Source of the DNA: Centropus unirufus
Lineage: Eukaryota > Chordata > Aves > Cuculiformes > Centropidae
Reading direction: 5' to 3'
DNA length: 64,000 bases
NCBI GenBank assembly: GCA_013397695.1
Contig: VYZI01000256.1
Span: 260,147 to 324,146 of the forward strand
This document shows, piece after piece, positions 25,369 through 36,200 of this stretch. Positions within the stretch are counted from its first letter, which is position 1. The number at the start of each line of letters is the position of its first letter. The notes beneath the pieces were generated by a model that saw only the letters and a list, made by a program, of their open reading frames with translations, had not been told where the DNA came from and made no database searches. The translations under genes and the position numbers were made by a program.

Positions 25369-28300
25369 ATGTCTTGTAAGGGCTTACGAGAGAGCAGACT
25401 GAGGCTGTCAGACTCCCTTAATGGTCAACACTGGATATTCCTGAAAAAAGGCCTAGATGACTTCAGAAATGGCTTTCCTCCTTTGTGTGACAACATGATT
25501 GTGTATGGCAGGGAGCGGCCTGTCTCAGTTACCCCTCAAAACAGCACGTTGAAGTCTTCGCCCACAGCTCCGAGCAAGGAAAGGAAGCATGGGAAAGTAC
25601 AGGTCTGCCTGTCCAAGCTCAGCCTCCTGCAGCAAGCCAGGAGGGAGTACATTGCACAGATAGAGAGCAGCCTCAACCAGCATCTCGGAGTGCTCTGGCC
25701 ATGCTTGGAAAGAAACACCTCCCCAAAGGTAAGGGTTTGGCAGTCCTGGTTAAATGCTGCTTAGTCAGGGAGCTGGAACAGGAAACTATGGTCAGTTCAA
25801 AAACGTACAGCAATTTCTTTCTTTACAAAGAGAAAACAGGGCACATAGTATTACAAGTAGCTTAAGGTTAGGTGGGAGTTCTAAATTGTTCTTGGGGAAC
25901 AGCATTACAAATGGGCTAATGGAGGAATCTTGTGCCTGCCATCAGCACATTACAGAAAACGGGTATCTGCTGAGCTATCAGCAGGTATGGGTACAAACAG
26001 ACTTTACAGAGCAGGAACCAAATCTAAGCAGAACTGATATGCTAGGAATGTGCAGAGTGTATCTCTCTATCTCATTTCTCAACCTGTTTACGGAATCGTC
26101 CCTCTTTTCCCAGTCTCCAGTTGTCTAACTTTCTCTGCTTCATGCAAGTAAAAGCTGGTGGGTCTTTGTCTCATATGGCTGGGGACCCCTGGACACAGTA
26201 GCAAAATTAAGGTTTTTGCTTCTAGTACCTCTCCAGAGGAACAGGGGAGAGATGCAAGACTTCAAGAAGGGAGAGACTTAATGCTACAGGAGATGGAGAC
26301 CACTGGATGAAGTTCCTTAGTCAGTGATGTTTAATTTTGTCTAAGGGGATGTACTCACTTAAGGCTCGGATGCAATATGATAATGGATGTGTTTGTTAGG
26401 ACAAGCCTTAGAGCACAGAGGGGAACTGGGTCTCCGTTCTGTGAGACCAGGCAACAGCAGAGCTCTCCTTGATTCCAGGCTGCTATGGGATCATAAAACC
26501 AGGGATTATACTGAAAGGAGGGAAACTTAAAAGCTGAAACTGTGATGCTGAGTTGAATAGAACTATAGATTGGAGCTGGGAGAGGGAAACGTATGCTAGA
26601 AAATACTAGTAATGAGATGTTGCTTTTTTTTTCCCTGCTCTGAGACTGTTCTGGGGTGGTTGTTCCAGGAAGAAAACTGCAATACTGATAAAGATACCCT
26701 CAAGAGCTTGCTCAGCCCCAGCTCCAAAAGGGAGGTCACTTTCCCTTTGCCTTCCTGTGCTGTGAGATACAACAATGTGGAAGCAAAGCAGCCAAAAAGT
26801 CAGGAGACTTCTCCTCCCAAGTTCACTGTTGGTTCTCCTCACCTCAGGAGCCTGCACTGCCAGGCTAAGGTAAAAAAGCTTACATTTACATTGGCAAAAG
26901 TCTAATAACTCCTTTGGATGTTTTGTGGGGAAGGATGCCCACTGGAGATGAAAGGTGCCAGTTTTCTTCCAGGAGGTACTTGTTATTCTTATGATATAAT
27001 TGTATCTTGAGAATCCAGAACACAGTTGAAAAGGAAATGTTCCATAAGTGATTTTTTTTTATGTGTAACAGAGCAGCGAAATAAGAGGACGATACTTGGG
27101 AGTATTTAAGGCTCAACCATACAGTCTTTCTGCTGATCAAACCATAGTGGATTCTTGGAAGTTTTACTTACACCCAAAGCCTGTGAAACAAACAGAAAAA
27201 ATAGGTTCTATAATGTGAGTTTTGGGTTTGGTGAAGGCCATGTCCAACCCATCTCAAGATGTGGTTTGTTAGATGTTGTACTTAGAGCTTCAAGAAGTTC
27301 TCAGCCCCAAGAGTGCCCATGGCACCAATGTAGGAGAGCAAGGGTCTGGCAAAGGAGCTGAAGCATAAGGTAATGACCTTCCAGAACCTACCTTTCCCAT
27401 TACCTGCCTTTCTCGCTGTGTATTCTTTTAATAACTGAATGCATTATCAAAGACCATGTGTAGTTGAGGTCAAAACTGGAAGAGAGTTTTAGGGAAAATA
27501 TTTGCTGAAGAATTTTAGGTAGGAGGTTAGACTTGAGCCAGTTCTGGCTTAGCTGAAAGCTTACATTTCTCCAACCCTGGAGGTATGCTTCCATGTTCAG
27601 AAAATCAGTTTTGAGATGGAAAAATATTTCTTCATGCTCTGATTCCCAAAATAGGGACCTCACAGACATCCTTCACAGGTTCTCTACAAACCAAACCAGT
27701 TTAAAACAAGAAAAGGCGGTCTGAGTTGAGGGTAATGATTCCCAGAAGTAGTTTTTAACACTGCTTCAGTCTGGGGAAAAAGGGAAAAAAAATTGGTGGG
27801 CATTTTCATCAGCCATCACCTTTATGTTGGTTGGTTGTAGGGTGCAAGGTCACACCTGGTGACCCTTCAGAGTTGGTGTGCAGATTCTGGAATGACATCT
27901 GTGCTGACTAGGGCAGGAGGGACAAATGACAACGTGATCAAACAGCATTGCAAGTGGCATTTTATTGCAGGTCCCTTCCCAAACAAAAGGAGTTAAAATC
28001 AGATATGGAGCGTGGTATCTCGACCCCAAAACATGGAGGAAACAGAAGGCAAATGAGCCATTGACAGCTCCAGAAGCAGCAGTCAATAGCTTTGGGAATG
28101 CACAGAACTGGTCTGAAAAGGTATGAATGAATGAAACGTGGAATCATTCTTTTGTGACGTAGCTATGAGAGCGATGAGGTTAGGATGAGAATGTCTCTGG
28201 GCACTGTTGTGTTGGACAGCCATGCAGATGTGGAACAGACCATGTCCGAGCAGAGATAGCAATGCTCCAACAGGCTCATCCACCTGGATTAGACTGGGCG

Positions 28301-30035
28301 CTGAGGCTACTGGTATGTGGACAACAGCTCTTGAAAGCAAATAAGCACAGATCAAGGTTTAGTTGAAGTAATTCTTGTAAATCTAGTTCTTGGAATATTC
28401 TTGATGTCATAGGTGGCCAAAAAGCACCCCTATGGTACTAACAGTAAGTATGGGGTATTTTGCGATGTTTGAGGATCTCTTATCTTTGTTTGGTTTAACG
28501 CCCATCTTCACAGGTGTTGGTTTCAGCCATAGTGCAAGGTGCTGTTGGAAAGGGTTTGAAGAACAGGAAGCTAATTTTTCCACTGCTGCCTTATTTAGAA
28601 GTAGGTTTATTTTCCTTCTAATAAAAAAAAAAATAATTCACACTTGGCACAGAGAGAAAAGGGAAGGCATTGCTCCTACTGCAGAGGATGGGCCTTCCAA
28701 AGGCAGAACCCAGGAGCGGCGGGTGGCTAAAACCACAAAGGGCTGGTGAGCTGAATGACCAGAATCACCCCTGTTGATTTATGAAGGACTGCTCTATAAG
28801 ATAAAGGAGTAAACTTTGCACTGAGCCTTGGGACAGCTGAGCTCAGAACACAAATATAATATGGTTTTGTTAATGCTACCTAAAAATAAAGGCGAAGTTT
28901 ATAGCTGAATGATCATCCATTTCATTGTGTCCAGCTCCTCCTGGGAACGAACTGCAGGTTATTGAGGGTAGGTGTGCTTACTTGGATAATGAAGGACAAC
29001 ACGTCCTGCCTTCCTTAACAAAGTTTCTGGAGGAAATGACTTTGTGTAGAACAGGAGATCAGACTACAATGCCACAGGTTTTAATTTGCTTTAAACGACC
29101 TCATAATCGGCAAGAAACCTCCTTTCTATGAAAAGATAAAATCTGAACTGGACTGTTAGCAGTTACAATATGTATTGGTTGATGGGTTTTTGAGAGCTGG
29201 ATGGGTACATGCTGCATGGTTTCTTTAAGCATTGTACGTACAAATGAAATTTGGCTGTTCTGTTTTAATCTACTCTGGAAATTAATTCAGGAGATGAAAG
29301 TTGCACAGCTCCACTGCACGCAGACCTTCAAGGAATTTCTGGAAAGAAAGGGCTACAGAAATCCTCAGGTGAGTTGTGAGAGTCTACTGAGGGTGTTGCC
29401 TGTGTCCCTATCTTGATGTGCTTGTAGCTGCATTGTTCCATGATCCCAGCTACAAAACCACCCACACCAGGGACCTCCAGCTCTTCTCTGCTCTGTATTG
29501 GAGCTTTTTGGAAGGGAGGAACTGGTGTAGTTGCAAATGGGACTTCAGTGGTGGCTGCATTCAGCAAGGGCTCTTGAAGGTGGTGCTGGGCCCCCTCCAC
29601 TCAGGCTTGGCCAGAAGGGCTGCTACGAAGTGTCATCCCAGGAGAAAGCCAACAGGGCTGCACGCCTGGGACTCACCTAGCTTTGCAGCTTGTGTGGCTG
29701 GCATCCCCGCATGCCAGCAGCGTGTATGGAAAACAGCACGGTGCTGACTGGTTGCAGAGCAGACTTGACCCTCTGAATGCCCAAGAAGGGACTGGGCTCA
29801 CCCTGAGCTCATGTCATAAGCAACTGCTGCAACTGAGCAACATGGGCACTGGATTCCTTTTCCAGTTGCTCTAAGTGCCATTTGAAGTTGTTAATCATGC
29901 TTTTATTTTTGTTTGCTTCAGTTCCTTCCGAAGATGCCGACTAGGGGAAATGATCATAGAGCTCCAGAGGAGACATCCAAAGCTTGCAAGAAAGTGTCCA
30001 AAGGGGTAGGACAAAGTAATAGAAGGTTCCTTTGA
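25369..30035 (+). CDS. FAM47E: FAM47E-like protein, nearly complete
   Basis: Orthologue of mammalian FAM47E, reported as a nuclear/chromatin protein that affects PRMT5; its exact role in birds is unknown. Exons read: 25369-25728, 26645-26869, 27072 to about 27214, 27971-28120, 29291-29368 and 29922-30035 (stop TGA 30033-30035). Matches to the human protein: FLKKGLDDFRNG against FPRKGLDDFRKG; KLSLLQQARREYIAQIE against KLSPAQQARKAFLEDVE; IRYGAWYLDPKTWRKQ against MRYGAWYLNPKLWKKQ; TFKEFLERKGYRNPQFL against AFKDFILSRGYRTPRFL. A splice acceptor (cttacag) lies 10 bp before the first ATG, so an upstream leader exon is likely. The junction between the third exon (phase 2 at its best donor) and the fourth (phase 0) does not close, so an exon between 27215 and 27970 is missed or the third exon is wrong. 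The total is about 355 codons; I recall 393 for human. Confidence 0.8.
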
Positions 30036-30840
30036 CCATGAATTAATGCCAATTTCTAAGTTTTCTTAAAATTACAAGAAGCTGGTAGCTGAGTTTCTCA
30101 TAAAAGAATATTCTTCCACTAGGATAAACTAGGTATTTCTAAATTACTTCTGAAATGGCTGCGTAGTTAGAAGATCAGATTTGGGCTCCCACATTCCAGG
30201 CACAAACAGCGTGGCTAGATTAGCAGTGCCTGGGCTTGGCTAGAAGCCACCGATGATGTCTTGTGCTGAAACATGCTGGCTTAGTCAAAGATTATGGCTC
30301 ATAAACAACTCGATAGTTTTGAAGCATCCACACCATGCTTCCTGCTTTACAGACTAAAAATAAGTGATCTGAATTCTCTAAGGCATAAGTGGCTGCAATC
30401 CAGATAGCTGCGGGGAAAATGAAACCTTCCACCTGAAAGTGTACGAAGCAGCACTCTTCTGCAGAAAGATCCAACCACAGACCACCGTCTCCCTGGAAAA
30501 AGCAGACTTACTATAGTGAGACAACTACCAATCTTAGCCTGTTATCTATTACTGTACTGCAACCACCTAATAATGACAGCTGTGCAGGAGCAATGCTGCC
30601 CCATAGCCTTCTGGCCCGTTAGTGAGCTAACCAGCCAGGGAAAGCTGCAGTTTATGGTCATAGGCTGCTTCCTTTGCTGAATCCTTTCCTGTAAAACAAT
30701 GGCTTTGAGCACAAGGATTTGGTTTGCTCAGCTTTGATATGTGCTATAGTTTCTACTGCTCATTAAACTTTTTGGACAAACTAGAAATGGTGTCATGAGA
30801 CTAAATGTACGTGCTTTAGAAGACTTATACATAAACTGGC

Positions 30841-30846
30841 AATAAA
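30841..30846 (+). terminator. FAM47E: Candidate polyadenylation signal of FAM47E
   Basis: AATAAA about 800 bp past the FAM47E stop codon at 30035, preceded by an ATTAAA near 30763. Confidence 0.35.
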
Positions 30847-31073
30847 ATCCTCTTTAAGTCATTTTTGCCTAAGTAACAGAACGGTATTTTGACAAGGAGG
30901 ACAGATCTGGAACAAATTAAGTCTAGAAGTAGTCTGTGATGAGGTAAAATAGAAATATATACCTACAAGCCTGTGACAAAATGAATTTAGCTTAAATGTA
31001 CTGAGATGAACTCTAAAAAAAAAAATTTACAAATTATATGCTGCTAAAGAACCAGCCTGATCTGTGAAGAAAG

Positions 31074-32520
31074 ATGGAACTGGTGGGAACCTATTGCAAG
31101 CCCGGGTGGGAAGCTTTGACCCAGCATTGTGATTTAGAGAAGGAAACAGCGGAGTTCACACCAAGGGAGGCATTTCTGCCCTCAGCATTGGGACTTGCCA
31201 AAAGATCCTGGTTTGAAGCAGTGGCCACAGCATCTGAGAAACAGGATCTTTCAAAGAAGGTTATGGTTGTGTCGCACATCCAAGACAACCCCTGGCAAGG
31301 AGAATTTCTCCCATCTGTCAGCATCTCTTTCCCTGGCTGCAGGGTCCCAGACCCTCCCCGCTATGCTCTCGGGGACAAGCAGATCTCACCTACTTCTCTT
31401 TTGCTGTCCCGACCTTTCAGGTAAGGATTCAGAGGCCTATTTAACTTGCTGTGTTCCTTAGAGTTGTCACTTAAAACCTGGTTAACACAATCCAGTGCCA
31501 AGGGTTTGGCAGGGCTGTTGGCGTAGGCTTTTCCCTCTGAGAAAAGGCGGGGAGGAGGAATCTTGCTTTATTATAAAGCTGATTAGCATGTAGGGGGGAT
31601 TGTTGAACACTTTGCTTGTCGCCCAAGATCATCTAAGCAAATACTTGTTCACAGCTGCTTGGATATAAATATAAATTGAATATAAATATAAAATTCCCTT
31701 TTTCTGGAATGCCTCTCATAAGTTGTGCCAACATTGCATAGGAATTATGAGTCCCTCATCTGTCTTCAAGGCTTTCTTCAGTGCTGAGCTAAAATTGAGA
31801 GGCGGATTGTACTTTCAAGAGTTATTTGGGTGATGTTTGGATTTTTAAACTCCAATCCTGCACTACTCACAGAGCCTTGAAGCAGCTCAGTGATGCAGAG
31901 GTGATCCTAAACCTGTAAATCAGTTCAGATTCACTCTGTCCTAGTTTCTGCAAGTGCAGCATAATATTTGTATCCTGATATTTCAGGAGGTTTTGCCTGT
32001 AAATATAAGCAGTTATTTAGGGCAAGTGTCCTCACTGTGAAGGAGGAAAGAATATGATTATAGACTCGGCTTTTTGTTATGAATTCTTATTGAACTGCAA
32101 TATAACAGACTGCTGCAGAAAAAGGTTTATTTAATGTTTCACTAAGAGCTGCAATTATGGGAGTAAGATTTTTTTGTTGGTTTATTACAGTTATGCATGA
32201 AGCCAGATAAGGGCATTTCAGAACATCAACTTGTGACAACAGTGAGAAAGATACCAGCCACCACAAATGTAATGCCGGAGCCCACATGTGCTCACATACA
32301 CGGTGTCTCCATGGGCAATAGTGAGTGTAATGTGTTTAAACGCAAGGTGCAAAGCAGAATAATTGCTTTTATTTGATTGCAGTTGAGTCATCTTCAAAAA
32401 ATTTCTTGTAGCTCTAAATGCAAAATGAGGAACACTAAAAGAAATTCAAGCCAACTTGGGTCTTTTTTAACAATTGAAGTGGGAACAGATTTGGAAGAAA
32501 GTATCAATATCAGTAAGTAA
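31074..32520 (+). pseudogene. ENAM: Candidate enamelin (ENAM) remnant
   Basis: Two blocks of open frame on the plus strand. Block 1 (31074-31424, 116 codons) contains FLPSALGLAKRSWFEAV and KQISPTSLLLSRPF, which I align to the human enamelin segments LFPSRNSWDHRIQ and DIISPTSILPGQR. Block 2 (32191-32520) is one frame with a single internal stop (TGA 32374-32376). It contains SEHQLV, CSSKCKMRNTKRNSSQLG and LTIEVGTDLEESINI, against human TPEQLV, CFGSKLAKHHSSTTG and LVELATEEQFKSINV. Order and strand match ENAM. The position also matches: in mammals ENAM lies tail-to-tail with JCHAIN, as here. Birds lack teeth and an enamelin pseudogene has been reported in chicken. Similarity is weak and judged by eye; the 5' ENAM exons and most of the large last exon are not found. 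The alternative is an unrelated spliced gene (see the block at 32383-32964). Confidence 0.35.
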
Positions 32521-32964
32521 TTGTGGAAAGGAAAATAGCTCACATGTCCTAGAAGAGTTGACTATTCCTGGCACAGCTGAGGTGCTGGCAAATTTGCCAG
32601 GCACTTCAGAGGAGCAGCATTCTTTGATCTCCTCTAAAAGGAGGAGAAAATGAGATGACTGCAATTGTCAAAGTGCTAGAATGGCCTAGAAGTTCCTGTT
32701 GCAAAATAGTTTTGAAATTTTAATTCTTTGTCTTAGGCCTCTTTTCTTTCAGATCTGATTGTACAGCAGCCTTGTAGCAATGGTGTGAATTCTGCCTACG
32801 TGTTTGAAGGGACTTGTACAAAGGGTGTGCAGAGGTTTGCTTTAGATTACTCAGGGAGAGGAGGAAGTAGAGGGACATGCCTGCTGATGTCTGTGGAAGC
32901 CTTGCTGGTGGAGGACTGTCAAAGACAGGCTCCCAGGTCTTGTAAATGGATGCAGCTCCCTTGA
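32383..32964 (+). other. Open frame spanning two consensus splice sites
   Basis: Acceptor tttatttgattgcag precedes 32383. The frame is open to a GTAAGT donor after 32512 (phase 1). A strong acceptor (cctcttttctttcag) precedes 32753, and in the matching phase the frame stays open for 69 codons to a TGA at 32962-32964. The second part contains six Cys codons. I do not recognise the joined protein. The first part overlaps the enamelin-like block, so both readings cannot be fully right. It may be chance, a decayed exon pair, or the 3' end of a real gene convergent with JCHAIN. Confidence 0.25.
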
Positions 32965-33004
32965 TTTCAGAAGGGAAACTTGTTTCCCCTCATGTTAATG
33001 CTGA

Positions 33005-33010
33005 TTTAAT
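33005..33010 (-). terminator. JCHAIN: Candidate polyadenylation signal of JCHAIN
   Basis: TTTAAT on the plus strand, i.e. ATTAAA on the minus strand, about 280 bp past the JCHAIN stop codon. Confidence 0.3.
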
Positions 33011-33289
33011 GCTGCAGGTCTGGTCTGGATGGTGATAGTGTCTGAGACACACAATGATGACACTGCATATGTGTGCTGGGGAAACTAGAACAGAGTCAAT
33101 GACAACCATTTGTTGCTCTGGGGAGAAGGCACTCATGGATGTTGAAAACACTGGGAGAGGCAACCTGGCATTACTGTGGGAGCTGGTATTTTGGACGCTG
33201 TTGTGTGGGTCCTACAGAGCTATACATGTGTGTTTGATAGGAACACTGGGTACCAGAAGGCAAAGCAGAACCCACAGCAGTGGGTTGAG

Positions 33290-36200
33290 CTAATCGGCAA
33301 AGCAGGATGCAGGTGTCAGAGCTGCTTTAACGTTTTCTACCTCTCCGTGGTAGAGGAATGGGAAGGTTGAGGTGTAGCACTTGTTCCTGTCATAGGTGTA
33401 GCAGGTTTCAGGCTCGTTGCAGGAGGTGCTCTGCTGGGCCTGGTATGTCTCGCCACCCAGCTCAATCTCTACAGGACTGCATTTCTTGCAGCTGGAAGAG
33501 AAGATAGATCAATGGTTAAGAGTGCTGATGAAAAGGTGTCCCTGGTGAAACCCAAACCCGCCCTGCTTCTCTGCAGATGTAGCTGGGGGCTTACTGGGGC
33601 CTTCCTAGCTTTTCCACAGGGACTCCCAGCCAGGTGCTTTTAGTCAAAGGGTCAAACAGGCAATGTGTGATTTGCTGATAGTTAAGACATTCCCTTGAAC
33701 GGGGCTCGGAAGGAAGCATTCCCTCTGTTAAGACCTCTTTACATGAATTAATCATGGAGATAACAATTTCTTGGCTTGCAACAGAAGATGAAAGCTGTGC
33801 TCCATGGGGAAAACCCCTCTGTCACCCTGTGTCACCCTTTCTTCTGGCCTTGAAGCACGTTTTTTGAGCTGCAGGGGAGGGTTGACTCTTAAGTAATGTA
33901 CTGAGTGACTACAAGTACTTACAGCTCAGTCATGCGGTAGACAAAAGTGGTTCTGAGGGGGGACAGGGGGTCAGAGATGTTCTCCCGAGCCTTCAGGGGC
34001 ACTCTGCAAAGGAGGGAAGAGAATTGGTTTCATGAAATCCACTTATTAAACAGGACACTACTGAACAATTGTCGTCTTGTTCCTCAGGTTATTTCCATCC
34101 TGACCCTTTTCCAGGAACAGAGATCTTGACTCTTCTGTGCCCTCAAATGCAACAACCCTCCCCACGAGGACTGCAGCAACTTCTGCATATGGCACTTTCG
34201 AGGTGACAGTACTGAGAATCCTTTTTAAAAAGGTTTGAGCTGGCAGGTGCCAAAGAGACTTGCAGGACAGATTCTAAGTGTTTGTCCTCTTCTGAGCTCT
34301 TCCAAAACTCCTGCATCTCTGAGCCTGAACTACATTCATATTTCCAAGAGACAGACAGGTTCTGTAAGGTCTGTGTGAACAAAGGTCAAACGCCTGCTCT
34401 TGACCTGACATCTGTGCTATGGAATTAACCTTTTTTTTTTTTTTTTTGGATAGTTTTGGCATTCATTAGTTGTCTCAGGCTATAAAATAGCGAGCTTGCT
34501 ACCAGGTAAGTAAATTGGTCCCAATTTGGCTTCAGATTTAAGGAACTCCAGAAATGTTATATTCTACTTCCCCAGCCTGTTTTGTAAGGTTATTACTAGA
34601 CCCCCTAAAACATGGAGGTGCTTTTTGTGTCTGAAGAGCCTAACACCAGGGGTAGGTTCATGCGAGCTAGAAAAACACAAAGCAAAAGGAATTATTCCAG
34701 AACACTGTGGAAAGCAGCCCACAGGAAAAAATGGTTCACATCAATGCCAGATATGGAAAACAACACAAAGGAAAGAGAAGTCAGATAACACTTCATCTGC
34801 TGTTGAGCAATTCCATGCAATATTTGTCTGCCACTTACAGAATGCGTATGTTTCTCTCCAGGATTTCTTCATCAGGATTTTCTTTGGAGGGGACGAACTT
34901 TGAGGTCACTGTTACACACTGGCATTTGTTATTGACCAGCACATACTCCTTGTCGTCTGAGTACTGTGGATAACCTGAAAGCACAGGATATGCAGTCCCA
35001 GAATCAAGAAGAAAATGCTTGAAACATGCTCTATCAGAAAGCCAAGCGCCGAGAATGCCAAAAATGCACCATGATGGCACCTTGACTGATTAAATTACAG
35101 GTTTCAACAGGTACCAATGAGCATCTTGGCAAATATGAGTTTATCTGGTTTAGAATCATGGAATGGTTTGGGCTGGAAGAGACCTCAAAGGCTTATCTAG
35201 TTCCAACCTCCTGCCACGGGCAGGGACACATCCCCCTAGATCATGGTGCTCAAAACCCTGTGCAGCCTGGCCTTAAAAACCTCCAGGGACAGGGCAGCCA
35301 CCACTTCTCTGAGCAACCTGGGCCAGGGCATCCCCACCCTTGCAGGAAAAGATTTCTTCCTAAATTCTCACCTCCATCTCCCATCTTTTAGCTGAAAACC
35401 ATTTCCCCTCATTCTTTCCCTGCCCTTCCTGATCAAGAGCCTCTCCCCAACTTTACTGAAGCCCCTTTCAGTACTGGAGGCTGCTCTAAGCTCTCTCCAG
35501 AGCCTTTTCCGCAGGCTTAACAACCCCAGCTCTCAGCCTGTCCTCAGATCATCCCCATGGCTTCTGCTGGACTCGCTCCACCAGCTCCATGTCCTTCCTG
35601 CGCCGAGGCACCAGAGCTGGATTCAAGGCTCCAGATGGAGTCTCGCCAGAGCAGAGGGGCAGAATCCTCTCTGGCCGCCCTGCTGGTCCCACTGCTTTGG
35701 ATGCAGCACAGCAGCAAGAAGGAAAAGCCCATCTTCCTTTCCAAGTGAAGTGCCAGCTTTTACACGGCTCAGGAATGAACTGACAAGAGGAGCCTCTCGC
35801 CAGTGTGGGAATCCCCACTGCAGCCACAGGAGATGATGGACCAGACCAACCAGGCATGCTGAGCCCCTCTCCCCTTGCCTGGGGGTGCACACCCAGGTCA
35901 TCCTTCCATGCTCAGCATACAGGATGCTTCTGTGCTTGGAGGGAAAAGAGAGAACCTGGACACTGTTGCTGGCATGAGGAAAATGTGCAAGGATTTCCCA
36001 TGAAATGTGAAGAAACTCCCCTTGCAAGCCTTGAGCTGTGCCTCGTGGCTGAAGTGCTTATGCCCTGACTGAGGAGGTTACCCAATCCCTCTATCATGCA
36101 CCAGGACTGTTCTAGTGGTCTAAACCCGTGTTTGGGTCTGGCCTCTAAAGGTCTTTGACCTTCCCTGTGTGATGAGTTATCCTTCAGGTCCCTGAGGGAA

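Noticed and set aside
29418..29747. A 109-codon frame after FAM47E exon 5, considered as an extra exon.
   Set aside because: It lies in the intron after a clear GT donor and does not resemble FAM47 proteins.
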